Assembly (NCBI GenBank): GCA_022827045.1
Contig: JAJDTQ010000067.1
Span: 1-8,130 of the forward strand
Direction: 5' to 3'
Length of the DNA stretch: 8,130 nt
From: Candidatus Binatia bacterium
GTDB lineage: Bacteria; Desulfobacterota_B; Binatia; UBA9968; JAJDTQ01
Positions 1 to 6,496 of this stretch are shown piece after piece. Position 1 is the first letter of the stretch. Each line of letters begins with the position of its first letter. Made by a program: the position numbers and the translations under genes. The notes beneath the pieces were generated by a model that made no database searches, was not told the DNA's origin, and was given only the letters and a program-made list of their open reading frames with translations.

Positions 1-756
1 CCGCAGGAGGCGGTCGGTGACGTCGGCCGTGGATTCAAAGTCATTGGGCGAGAGCACTTTCCTCTGAATGACCGAGAAATAGATTTCCACTTGGTTCAAC
101 CAACTGGCATGGACCGGAGTGTGCAGAGGGATGATGTTGGGCCATTGGGCCGTCAGCCGGCGATGACTGCTTTGTCCTCGATGTGAGGAGCCGTTGTCCA
201 TGATCCAGAAGACGCGAGGAGCGCAACGGTAAGGCTCCTGAGCCATGACTTGGGAGACCAGGCGTTCAAAGGGGGCAATCCCGGTAGTGTGTTCACAGCG
301 TCCAAAGATCTTGGCGCGGCGAACATCCCAAGCCGCCAGATAGGCTACCGCGCCACGCCGCTGGTATTCGTGCTCGACCCGCATGGCCCGGCGTGATGCT
401 GGCGGTAGAGTCGAATGTTTCCTCCTCCGTGCCTGAATGCTGGTCTTTTCGTCCGTTGACAACACGCAATCGCCGTCCCCGAGGGGCTGTCCTTCCCAGA
501 CGCCTTCATAGAGATCCAAAATGGGTCCGGCTTTCTTGGCAAACTGCGGGTCTCTGGGGAAGATCCAACTGCGATGATGCCACGGCCGAATCGCATCCTG
601 CGACAGCCACCGCCAGAGGGTGGTCTCTCCAATCGACGCCACCAGACCGCGGCGAATCACCTCGCCTTGGATCTCCGCCATGCTGAAGCGCGACAGCGGC
701 AAGCCGTAAGTATGGGGCAACTCACAGGCCAGCGACTTCACCTCAACCACCACCTC
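1..756 (-). pseudogene. IS630-family transposase, C-terminal DDE catalytic part in a shifted frame, 3' truncated
   Basis: Reading minus-strand codons from GAG at 756 gives 252 uninterrupted residues to the window edge with no start codon of their own. All three catalytic acids are present: Asp in LSTDEK (codon 453-451), Asp in WIMDNGSSH (198-196) and Glu in SWLNQVEIYFS (87-85). I count 36 residues between the second Asp and the Glu, in the range of IS630/Tc1-mariner enzymes. The rest of the reading frame looks undamaged, so the only visible lesion is the one-base shift at 757-762. Three explanations remain: a recent inactivating insertion, a homopolymer sequencing error, or +1 frameshifting or slippage that makes the full enzyme. 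I label it a pseudogene only because of the shifted frame. Confidence 0.75.
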
Positions 757-1030
757 GGGGGGAAAAGCGAGGCGGCCGGCCTCTTCGCGGAGCTTCCTCG
801 AGCCCATTCAGACGGTGCTCGAAGAAACGTTTACGCCACTTGGACACGATCTGCGCCGAGGTATCCAGTCGAGCTGCGATATCCTTGTTCTGCAACCCTT
901 CAGCGGCGTAGAGCACCATCTTGGCTCGGACCACGTCGATATACGATGATGTATAGCTCCGAGCCTTGGCTTCGAGTATGCTCCTTTCCGCTTCCGTAAG
1001 CCTAATCCCAAACGGGCTGCTTTTGGGCAT
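743..1030 (-). CDS. IS630-family transposase, N-terminal frame (helix-turn-helix part)
   Basis: This 95-residue frame encodes the DNA-binding N-terminus of an IS630-type transposase. It has a helix-turn-helix region at about residues 25-70 (RAKMVLYAAEGLQNKDIAAR, then a segment ending in VSKWRKRF), followed by the GLEEAPRRGRPPRF linker typical of the family. The ATG at 1030 is chosen because a strong AGGAGG lies 6 nt upstream (1042-1037 on the minus strand). The frame meets TGA at 745-743, just after a run of six C residues (762-757). The normal family continuation is found at once in the next frame. With one C fewer the two frames join into 343 residues within the window, close to the usual full length, so the true C-terminus should lie just beyond the left edge. 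As it stands this part has no catalytic domain. Confidence 0.8.
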   Translation of the reverse strand: MPKSSPFGIRLTEAERSILEAKARSYTSSYIDVVRAKMVLYAAEGLQNKDIAARLDTSAQIVSKWRKRFFEHRLNGLEEAPRRGRPPRFSPRGGG

Positions 1031-1054
1031 TGGATCCCTCCTCTCCTCGGAGAG
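1031..1054 (-). promoter_or_regulatory. Transposase ribosome binding site next to a short hairpin
   Basis: On the minus strand AGGAGG (1042-1037) sits 6 nt before the transposase ATG. Directly upstream, CTCTCC (1054-1049) and GGAGAG (1046-1041) form a six-pair stem with a two-base loop that overlaps the first two bases of the Shine-Dalgarno core. The CTCTCC strand could also pair with part of the downstream GGAGG. Folding would restrict ribosome access. That role is inference, based on similar controls known in other insertion sequences. Confidence 0.45.
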
Positions 1055-1137
1055 AATCCTACCGAACCCGTCCCTGAAATGCTAGAATAATATGTCATCG
1101 TATTTAGGGAATGCAGTACTAAGCCGCGGTAAACCCT

Positions 1138-1165
1138 GTAGGGGCGACCGGCCGGTCGCCCCTAC
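1138..1165. repeat. Perfect 28-bp palindrome, interspersed-repeat type
   Basis: The half-site GTAGGGGCGACCGG (1138-1151) is followed directly by its exact reverse complement (1152-1165). It lies between the IS end and the 3' end of the CoA-transferase gene, 3 bp past that gene's stop. Transcribed from either side it folds into a very stable hairpin, but no T-run follows on the minus strand, so it is not a standard intrinsic terminator. From memory, GGGGCGACC/GGTCGCCCC palindromes recur in many uncultured-bacterium genomes, which suggests a REP-like mobile palindrome. Only one copy is visible here. Confidence 0.7.
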
Positions 1166-1168
1166 CCT

Positions 1169-2332
1169 TCACCGGATGATCCCGGTCGCGCGCAGATCCA
1201 CCAGTTCCGCCTCCGTGAGTCCCAGCAATCCCCCCAGCACCTCGTCGGTGTGCTGCCCGATGGCGGGGGCATCATCGCGGATGGACGCGGGCGTTTGCGA
1301 CATGTGGATCCACGGCGCCAGCAGCGTGGTAGGTCCGGCGGAGGGATGGTCGCGCTCGATGAACGCATTCCGGGCCTTGATGTGGGCGTCGTCCAGGACC
1401 TCGGCCTTGGACAGCACTGGCGCGCCGAAGTAGCCGAGGTCGCGCACGGCGTCCCAGATCTCTTGCCGGGTATGGGTGCGGGCCCAGTCCCGGACAATCC
1501 GATCCAGCTCGGCCTTGTTCTCCCGCCGCGCCGCCACGTCGGTGAACCGCGGGTCCGTCACCAGCGCCGGCTGTCCCATCCTCTCCGTCAGCCGCGCCCA
1601 CGCGTCGTCATCCAACTGGGGTATCCGCAGCGTGAAGTAGCCGTCGGCCACCTCCATGGGCGTGTTGCCCACCATGTTGCCGGTGAAATGCTCGTGCATG
1701 GAACTGACCATGAAGCCCAGCACCGCCTCCTGCATGGACACCACGATCTTCTGGCCCTCGCCGGTACGTTCGCGGGCGTGGAGCGCCGCAAGTATCCCGA
1801 CTGTCATGCTGACTCCCGCCGCCTCGTCGCCGATGCCCAGTGACTTGGTGCCCTTGGCGCCGGCATACTCCCAGGCCGTGTGGGTCCAGCCGGTCATGCT
1901 GTTGTTGGTGGCAGCGGTGTTGCCGTAGTCGGCGTAGGGGCCCCATTCGCCGTATCCGCGAGAGCAGGCGTAGATGAGCCTCTGGTTGACGTCCTTGACC
2001 GAGTCGTAGCCGAGGCCGAAGCGCTCCATGGTGCCTTTCTGGTAGTTCTCCACCAGGACATCGGCGCGAGCGATGAGCTCCCGCGCCAACCCGACGCCAC
2101 GCTCGGTCTTGAGGTTCAGCACCACGCTCTTCTTGTTGACGTTGATCCACAGGAACTCGTAGCCGTCCTTGCCCGCATCCGGCGCCATCCAGGAGCGCCG
2201 GAAGTTGTCGCCCTGGGGCGGCTCGACCTTGATGACATCGGCTCCCAGGTGCCCCAGCAGCATGGTGCAGAAGGGTCCGTTCAGGGCGTGGGTGAAGTCG
2301 ACTACGAGGATGTCGTTCAGGGGGCCGGGCAT
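1169..2332 (-). CDS. Class III CoA-transferase (CaiB/BaiF family)
   Basis: The 387-residue protein is a complete member of the CaiB/BaiF (family III) CoA-transferases, cytosolic enzymes that move CoA between carboxylic acids. The N-terminus has the hallmark pattern: LVVDFTHALNGPFCTMLLGH (residues 9-28), LGADVIKVEPPQGD (29-42), NVNKKSVVLNLKTERG (64-79) and ADVLVENYQKGTMERFGLG (90-108). The catalytic aspartate should be D169 in GIGDEAAG, followed by ILAALHARERTGEGQ (180-194). The C-terminal part has VLSKAEVLDDAHIKARN and the usual DEVLGGLLGLTEAELVDL tail. Length is slightly below the usual 390-430. The ATG at 2332 is preceded by AAAGGAG (2344-2338) with a 5-nt spacer. It is divergent from the bicupin gene. 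Substrates cannot be read from sequence: formyl/oxalyl, carnitine, succinyl/benzylsuccinate, mesaconyl and racemase-type members all share this fold. Confidence 0.93.
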   Translation of the reverse strand: MPGPLNDILVVDFTHALNGPFCTMLLGHLGADVIKVEPPQGDNFRRSWMAPDAGKDGYEFLWINVNKKSVVLNLKTERGVGLARELIARADVLVENYQKGTMERFGLGYDSVKDVNQRLIYACSRGYGEWGPYADYGNTAATNNSMTGWTHTAWEYAGAKGTKSLGIGDEAAGVSMTVGILAALHARERTGEGQKIVVSMQEAVLGFMVSSMHEHFTGNMVGNTPMEVADGYFTLRIPQLDDDAWARLTERMGQPALVTDPRFTDVAARRENKAELDRIVRDWARTHTRQEIWDAVRDLGYFGAPVLSKAEVLDDAHIKARNAFIERDHPSAGPTTLLAPWIHMSQTPASIRDDAPAIGQHTDEVLGGLLGLTEAELVDLRATGIIR

Positions 2333-2337
2333 GGGTG

Positions 2338-2344
2338 CTCCTTT
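2338..2344 (-). promoter_or_regulatory. Ribosome binding site of the CoA-transferase gene
   Basis: AAAGGAG on the minus strand, 5 nt before the ATG at 2332. It fixes the start used here. Confidence 0.7.
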
Positions 2345-2349
2345 CCGCG

Positions 2350-2409
2350 GTCCTTCGACTTCGCTCGCCCTTCGACAAGTTCAGGACTCGCTACGCTCAG
2401 GACGGACGG
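2350..2409. repeat. Composite interspersed repeat (GTCCTTCGAC...CTCAGGACG type), copy 1
   Basis: The outer arms are the 17 bases from 2350 (GTCCTTCGACTTCGCTC) and the 17 bases 2388-2404 (TCGCTACGCTCAGGACG). Both 17-mers occur exactly again at 8057-8073 and 8083-8099. Between the arms lies a second related unit, CCTTCGACAAGTTCAGGAC (2369-2387), itself an imperfect palindrome, so this copy looks nested or recombined. The repeat lies between two divergent genes and starts 17 bp upstream of the CoA-transferase start codon, so that gene's promoter must overlap the repeat or lie beyond it. Confidence 0.75.
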
Positions 2410-2412
2410 TTC

Positions 2413-2439
2413 GGGAAGTCCGTTTCTGTTGGGCTTCCC
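2413..2439. repeat. Inverted repeat, 9-bp stem and 9-nt loop
   Basis: GGGAAGTCC (2413-2421) can pair with GGGCTTCCC (2431-2439), with one G-U pair if transcribed rightward, around the loop GTTTCTGTT. No T-run follows. It abuts the composite repeat and may be part of it, or may be a protein-binding dyad in the divergent promoter region. Confidence 0.4.
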
Positions 2440-2447
2440 AAGCCAGA

Positions 2448-2490
2448 TTGACAACATGGCCCTGTTATCGCATACCGTTTGGCACCAAAC
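2448..2490 (+). promoter_or_regulatory. Possible sigma-70 promoter and operator-like dyad for the bicupin gene
   Basis: A perfect -35 consensus TTGACA lies at 2448-2453. At 17-bp spacing is CATACC (2471-2476), which matches the -10 consensus at three of six positions, so the -10 is weak. Directly after it lies the dyad GTTTGG-CA-CCAAAC (2477-2490), two perfect 6-bp half-sites at the expected transcription start. A repressor or activator bound there would control the downstream genes. This placement is inference from motif match only. Confidence 0.35.
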
Positions 2491-2494
2491 CAAC

Positions 2495-2500
2495 GAGAGG
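2495..2500 (+). promoter_or_regulatory. Ribosome binding site supporting a GTG start for the bicupin gene
   Basis: GAGAGG ends 7 nt before the GTG at 2508. No in-frame ATG lies nearby, so this site decides the start. The ATG at 2456 is in another frame. Confidence 0.55.
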
Positions 2501-2507
2501 TGGCGCC

Positions 2508-3743
2508 GTGACGATACCCACGAAACCCCTGGACCCGGAGAAACAGCCGGCGCTCACGCGCGTCGATTCCTATGCCGAGTGGCGCGAACGCGAGGGTGCG
2601 CCGCTGGTGGGAGGCGTCTTCATCGAGGACATGAAGGCCGTGGAAGTGGGCCCGTGGCCGCGCAAGGGCGACGGCGTCAAGGGTGCCTTGTGCTACCTCG
2701 ACGGCGACAACGGCGGTGACGAGCACATCGTCGAGCTGCCGCCCGGGGGCTACACCGCGCCGCTACGGCACATGTACACCGAGGCCATCTACGTGGTATC
2801 AGGGCACGGCTCCTGCTCGGTGTGGCGCGAGGGCGGCGAGAAGCAGACCTTCGAGTGGGGACCCGGCAGCTACTTCGTGCCGCCCACCAACGCATGGCAC
2901 CAGTTCTTCAACGCCAGCCTGTCCCAGCCGGCGCGGTGGTTCTCCGTCACCGACCTGCCGCAGATCTTCCGGCAATGGAACAGCGAGCATTTCATCTTCA
3001 ACAACAACTACGACTTCGACGACCGTTTCCAGGGTGAGCCGGACTACTTCACGGCCGAGGCCAAGCTCTACCGCGGCCGGGTGTGGGAGACCAACTTCAT
3101 CCCGGACATCCGCAAGCTGCCTCTCTACGAGTGGAAGAGCCGGGGCGGCGGCGGCACCAACGCCTTTATGGTCATGGGCTCCGGGTTGATGGAGTCCCAC
3201 GTGTCCCGCTTCGAGTCCGGCTACTACAAGAAGTCGCACCGCCACGGTCCGGGCGCGCACCTCTACATCATCGAGGGCGAGGGCTACGTGCTCGCCCAGC
3301 GGGGCGACGAGGAGCGCGTCCGCTGCGACTGGAAGGAAGGAAGCCTTTACCTCTCCGGTGCCGGACAGGGCCTGTGGCTGCACCAGCACTTCAACGTGGG
3401 CGAGACGCCGGCCACCTACCTGGTGATGAACCAGGGCCTGTCGCGCAAGTACGCGGTCAGCCGCTGGCAGGCGCAGGAGTCCACGGTGCTCCGCACCGGC
3501 GAGGTCAGCGGCAAGAAGGGCGGTTACCAGGTGGAGTACGAGGACGAGGACCCCGAGATCCACCGGATCTTCGAGGACGAACTGGCCAGGCGCGGAATTA
3601 CCTGCCGGATGAAGAACATGGTGCCGTGGTGCACCGGCGTGGGCGGCGCGGAGGCGGTCAAGGTCCTGTTCCCGGACGAGCACGGCAACATGCCGGGCGA
3701 GCAGGGCAACCTCCCGGACGCGGAGGGGAGCTTCATCGACTGA
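2508..3743 (+). CDS. Bicupin protein, gentisate 1,2-dioxygenase-like
   Basis: 411 residues from a GTG start, with no signal peptide and so probably cytosolic. Two cupin barrels are visible. Cupin 1 (about 70-145) has LRHMYTEAIYVVSGHG and PPTNAWHQFFN: H88, E92 and H131 fit metal-ligand positions, but the usual first His is L86. Cupin 2 (about 220-310) has SHRHGPGAHLYIIEGEG and LWLHQHFNVG, giving H244, H246 and H292/H294. The Glu position of motif 1 is replaced by A250. An HRH motif without the Glu, paired with W-x-H-x-H-x-N, resembles the three-His Fe(II) site of gentisate, salicylate and 1-hydroxy-2-naphthoate ring-cleaving dioxygenases. Substrate is unknown and a different oxygenase or isomerase role is possible. 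The acidic, Gly-rich tail (about 341-411) is unassigned. It is divergent from the CoA-transferase and 35 nt before the autotransporter gene. Confidence 0.85.
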   Translation: MTIPTKPLDPEKQPALTRVDSYAEWREREGAPLVGGVFIEDMKAVEVGPWPRKGDGVKGALCYLDGDNGGDEHIVELPPGGYTAPLRHMYTEAIYVVSGHGSCSVWREGGEKQTFEWGPGSYFVPPTNAWHQFFNASLSQPARWFSVTDLPQIFRQWNSEHFIFNNNYDFDDRFQGEPDYFTAEAKLYRGRVWETNFIPDIRKLPLYEWKSRGGGGTNAFMVMGSGLMESHVSRFESGYYKKSHRHGPGAHLYIIEGEGYVLAQRGDEERVRCDWKEGSLYLSGAGQGLWLHQHFNVGETPATYLVMNQGLSRKYAVSRWQAQESTVLRTGEVSGKKGGYQVEYEDEDPEIHRIFEDELARRGITCRMKNMVPWCTGVGGAEAVKVLFPDEHGNMPGEQGNLPDAEGSFID

Positions 3744-3765
3744 CCGACAGCGACCAACCTCCGCC

Positions 3766-3769
3766 GGAG
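3766..3769 (+). promoter_or_regulatory. Ribosome binding site supporting a TTG start for the autotransporter
   Basis: GGAG lies 9 nt before TTG at 3779. No in-frame ATG occurs before the first passenger repeat (first ATG at 3932), and starting there would lose the signal peptide. This site plus the signal peptide decide the rare TTG start. Confidence 0.5.
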
Positions 3770-3778
3770 ATCGACACA

Positions 3779-6496
3779 TTGACACGTCTAAGACCCGGAC
3801 ACCGCCGCGGACAACGGCTCGGCTCATTGTCTGCCTTCCTGTTTCTCGCACTGCTTGTCGCTCTTCCCCTTGGCCTGCCGGGTCAGGCCCACGCGCAGAC
3901 CGGCAATCAGCCGGCCGACAACGAGGCGGCCATGCGTTGGTGGGGCGCCCTCGAACCGGCGCAACGGGTCGCCGCCCTGCACGGCGACACCGCAACTCCC
4001 GAGCAGACCGCCGCCGCCGAGCCAATGTACGCCGACCTGGACGCGGGAACCAAGGGCCTGGTCAACGAAACCGCGGACGCCATCGACGGCGATGGCGAGG
4101 CCGCCAGTGTCGGGGCCTGGTGGTGGGGTCTCGACTGCCGCCTCAGGCGCGTCGCCACCGGCGACGGCAACACCGACGATCCGGCCAGTCCCTACTGCGC
4201 CCACTATCCGGGCTCGGGCATGACGCCGCTGCTCGGGGATGCCGAGAAATCCCACGTCGACAGGGTCGGACAGGCGTTGCTAGGGCGCATGGATCCCGGG
4301 GTGTATCCTCGCGACATCCCCCCGTTCATGGGCTGGTGGAATGCCCTCGAACCGGCGCAGAGGGTCGCCGCCCTGCACGGCGACAGCGCGTCACCCGAGC
4401 AGCGCGCGGCCGCCGAGCCCATGTACGGCGATCTGGATCCGGAGACCAAGAGGCTGGTTCACACGACGGCCTCCGGAATATACGGCACCACTCCCTCGAG
4501 CAGCGTCGGCGCCTGGTGGGAGCGCCTCAACTGCCGCCTGAAGCGCGTCGCCACCGGCGACGGCAACACGGAGGACCCGAACAGCTCTTACTGCAAGCAC
4601 TACCCGGGCTCCGGCAGGACGCCGCTGCTCGCTGACGACGAGAAGTCCCACGTGGACAGGATCGGGCAGGCCTTGCTCGGACTCATGGATCCCGGCGTGT
4701 ACCCCCCCGACATTGCCCCGGCGATGCGCTGGTGGGATGCCCTCGACCCGACTCAAAGAGTCCTCGCCCTGCACGGCTCCACGGCGACGCAGGAAGAGAC
4801 CACCTCGGCTCGAAACATCTACGCCGACCTCGAACCGGAGACCAAGAGACAGGTCAACGACACCGCGCGCGGGATCTACGGCGCGGGCAACTTCGACAGC
4901 GTCGGCGCTTGGTGGCAGTCTCTCGACTGCCGCCTCAGGCGCGTCGCCACGGGCGACGACAACACCGACGATGCGTCCAGCCCTTACTGCGCCCACTATC
5001 CCGGTTCCGGTCAGTCGCCGACACTCGACGACATGCACAGAGAACACGTCAACACGGTGGGTATGGCGTTGCTGGGCCGCTCCGACCCCGGCGTGTATCC
5101 GCCGCCCCGCGAACGGGTCGCGAGAGTCAACCGCGTCCTGCTGCCCGCGGTCGCGCGCGCGGTCCTGTCAAGCACCTCGAACGCGGTGAACGACCGCGTC
5201 AACTCGCGCCTCTCGGGGTCGAAAACGCTCGCGGCGCGCTTGAGCCTTGGCGGCAATCCCAACGCACTTCTCGCGCTGGCCAACAACAGCAAGGCCATCG
5301 GTGAAGGCCGGATGGACCTGGGACGGTTTCTCGGCAGCTCGTCCTTCCTGCTCAACGCATTCGGCAGTGGGCCGGGCGGCCTGGCGCTGTGGGGCAGCGG
5401 CGACTATCAGGATCTCTCCGGCGGCGCGGCCGATGTCGACTGGGAAGGCAGCGTCGTGAGCGGCCATCTCGGCACCGACGTGCTGTTGAAGCGCAACCTG
5501 CTAGCCGGCCTGTCCCTTTCCCATTCGAGGGGAACCCTCGACTACACGGAACGGATCGGCGTCGATCCCAGGCAAGGCGATCATGAAACCACGCTGACGA
5601 GCCTCAACCCCTACGTGGGCTGGATGCTGGATTCGGGTGTCCGGGTGTGGGCCATGGCGGGACACGGTTGGGGCCGCGTGCACGTGAACCATGATGACTC
5701 GGAAGATGCCCACACCAGCGACTTGACCCAGTGGTCCGGGGCGCTGGGCGCCGACGGCACGGTGTACTCGAGCAGCGATCTGTTGCCCGGCGGCGAGACC
5801 GCGGTCGCGTTGAAGGGCCAAGGCGCGCTGGCCCGAGCCGAAGTCCACGGTTCCGGAAACATGGATGAGGTCACCTCGACCGTGAGCCGGCTGCGGCTGG
5901 CGCTGGAGGGAAGGCACACCCGGAGGTTCGACTCGGGCGGGCTGCTGACCCCTTCGCTGGAGCTCGCCGTCCTTGCCGACGGCGGCGCGGGTGAAACCGG
6001 GGCCGGCTTCGAGGTCGGGGGCGCGTTGCGATACCAGGAACCGTCGCTGGGGCTCACCGTGGAGGGCCGTGGCAGGATGCTGGTAGCCCACGGGGGAGAT
6101 CACGAGGAGTGGGGTGCCGGCGGGTCGTTGCGCCTCGATCCAGGAACCTCGGGCCGGGGTTTCTCGGTCAGCGTCGCTCCCTCCTGGGGCCTGCCCCAAA
6201 ACGATGTCGACCGGCTTTGGCAACACGGCCTCGCGGGAACCGCGACGGGTTCGGCGGATGCCGCGATGCGCATGACGGGCGAGGTGGGCTATGGCCTGTC
6301 CGCGTTCGGAGGACGTGGCGTGCTGACGCCTTATACCGGCTTCGTGCTATCGGGCCGAGGCACGAAGGAGTACCGTACCGGCGCGCGGTTGCGGATGGCC
6401 TCTTCCCTCGAACTCGCGCTCCGGGGAACGCGCCGCGAGCAGCCCGAGAAGGCGGCGGAGCACGGCTTGAGCCTGCGAGCCTCCATCCGCTGGTAG
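3779..6496 (+). CDS. Autotransporter with three tandem 132-residue passenger repeats and a C-terminal beta-barrel
   Basis: 905 residues. A basic n-region, hydrophobic core (LSAFLFLALLVALPLGLPG, 17-35) and AHA-Q cleavage site (about 39/40) make a clear Sec signal peptide. The passenger is three tandem repeats starting at M52, M184 and M316, exactly 132 apart. Shared landmarks are WWxALxPxQRVxALHG, SVGAWWxxLxCRLxRVATGD, NTxD, YCxHYPGSG and ALLGxxDPGVYP. Each repeat has two cysteines 20 residues apart (120/140, 252/272, 384/404), likely disulfides. An amphipathic stretch (VARVNRVLLPAVARAVLSST, 447-466) fits the helix that threads the pore. From about 535 to the terminal Trp (SLRASIRW) the sequence is a type V autotransporter barrel, so the passenger should be at the cell surface. 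No protease or lipase motif is seen, and passenger function is unknown. An acidic GDGN/NTDD segment could bind a cation (inference). It sits between bicupin and eutA, 35 and 26 nt away. Confidence 0.9.
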   Translation: MTRLRPGHRRGQRLGSLSAFLFLALLVALPLGLPGQAHAQTGNQPADNEAAMRWWGALEPAQRVAALHGDTATPEQTAAAEPMYADLDAGTKGLVNETADAIDGDGEAASVGAWWWGLDCRLRRVATGDGNTDDPASPYCAHYPGSGMTPLLGDAEKSHVDRVGQALLGRMDPGVYPRDIPPFMGWWNALEPAQRVAALHGDSASPEQRAAAEPMYGDLDPETKRLVHTTASGIYGTTPSSSVGAWWERLNCRLKRVATGDGNTEDPNSSYCKHYPGSGRTPLLADDEKSHVDRIGQALLGLMDPGVYPPDIAPAMRWWDALDPTQRVLALHGSTATQEETTSARNIYADLEPETKRQVNDTARGIYGAGNFDSVGAWWQSLDCRLRRVATGDDNTDDASSPYCAHYPGSGQSPTLDDMHREHVNTVGMALLGRSDPGVYPPPRERVARVNRVLLPAVARAVLSSTSNAVNDRVNSRLSGSKTLAARLSLGGNPNALLALANNSKAIGEGRMDLGRFLGSSSFLLNAFGSGPGGLALWGSGDYQDLSGGAADVDWEGSVVSGHLGTDVLLKRNLLAGLSLSHSRGTLDYTERIGVDPRQGDHETTLTSLNPYVGWMLDSGVRVWAMAGHGWGRVHVNHDDSEDAHTSDLTQWSGALGADGTVYSSSDLLPGGETAVALKGQGALARAEVHGSGNMDEVTSTVSRLRLALEGRHTRRFDSGGLLTPSLELAVLADGGAGETGAGFEVGGALRYQEPSLGLTVEGRGRMLVAHGGDHEEWGAGGSLRLDPGTSGRGFSVSVAPSWGLPQNDVDRLWQHGLAGTATGSADAAMRMTGEVGYGLSAFGGRGVLTPYTGFVLSGRGTKEYRTGARLRMASSLELALRGTRREQPEKAAEHGLSLRASIRW
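3932..5107 (+). repeat. Three in-gene tandem repeats, 396 bp each
   Basis: The units begin at 3932, 4328 and 4724, a period of exactly 396 bp. The third ends near 5107, where the sequence passes into the barrel linker. By hand count over protein segments, units 1 and 2 agree at 33 of 41 positions in the first part and 25 of 29 in the last part. Units 1 and 3 agree at 26 of 41 and 18 of 29 there, but at 33 of 38 in the middle (SVGAWW to PGSG). The unit is long, does not vary in length, and keeps its cysteines. Confidence 0.9.

Larger units (their letters stand above)
1..1130 (-). mobile_element. IS630-family insertion sequence, truncated by the window edge
   Basis: The element is recognised from its transposase, which reads leftward and leaves the window at position 1. 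Its promoter-proximal end must lie between the transposase start at 1030 and the palindrome beginning at 1138. I cannot fix the terminal inverted repeat because the partner end is outside the window, so the right boundary is approximate. IS630 elements insert at TA dinucleotides, and several TAs occur in 1082-1122. The stretch 1060-1122 is visibly more AT-rich than its surroundings, which fits an IS end. Confidence 0.6.

Noticed and set aside
1250..2100. Several plus-strand and alternative-frame open stretches across the CoA-transferase gene
   Set aside because: They have no recognisable motifs and mirror the codon structure of the real minus-strand gene.
2480..2500. A sigma-54 promoter at TGGCAC (2480-2485)
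   Set aside because: The -24-like element is present, but there is no TTGC-like -12 element at the required spacing.
2508..3743. Calling the cupin gene eutQ because eutA is nearby
   Set aside because: EutQ is a smaller single-cupin protein. This one has two barrels and a three-His motif of the gentisate-dioxygenase type.
3083..3778. Extending the autotransporter gene upstream to an ATG at 3083
   Set aside because: The frame is open but overlaps the cupin gene by about 660 nt, encodes Arg/Gly/Pro-rich nonsense, and would bury the signal peptide inside the protein.
2799..4025. A 408-codon open frame on the minus strand opposite the bicupin gene
   Set aside because: Its translation is low-complexity (V, L, A, R rich) with no domain motif, and it lies opposite a clear cupin gene. 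Long antisense frames are expected in GC-rich DNA.
3932..5107. Calling the GDGNTDD segments EF-hand or dockerin calcium sites
   Set aside because: The acidic spacing does not complete an EF-hand loop, and there is no dockerin helix pair. Cation binding is left only as a possibility.
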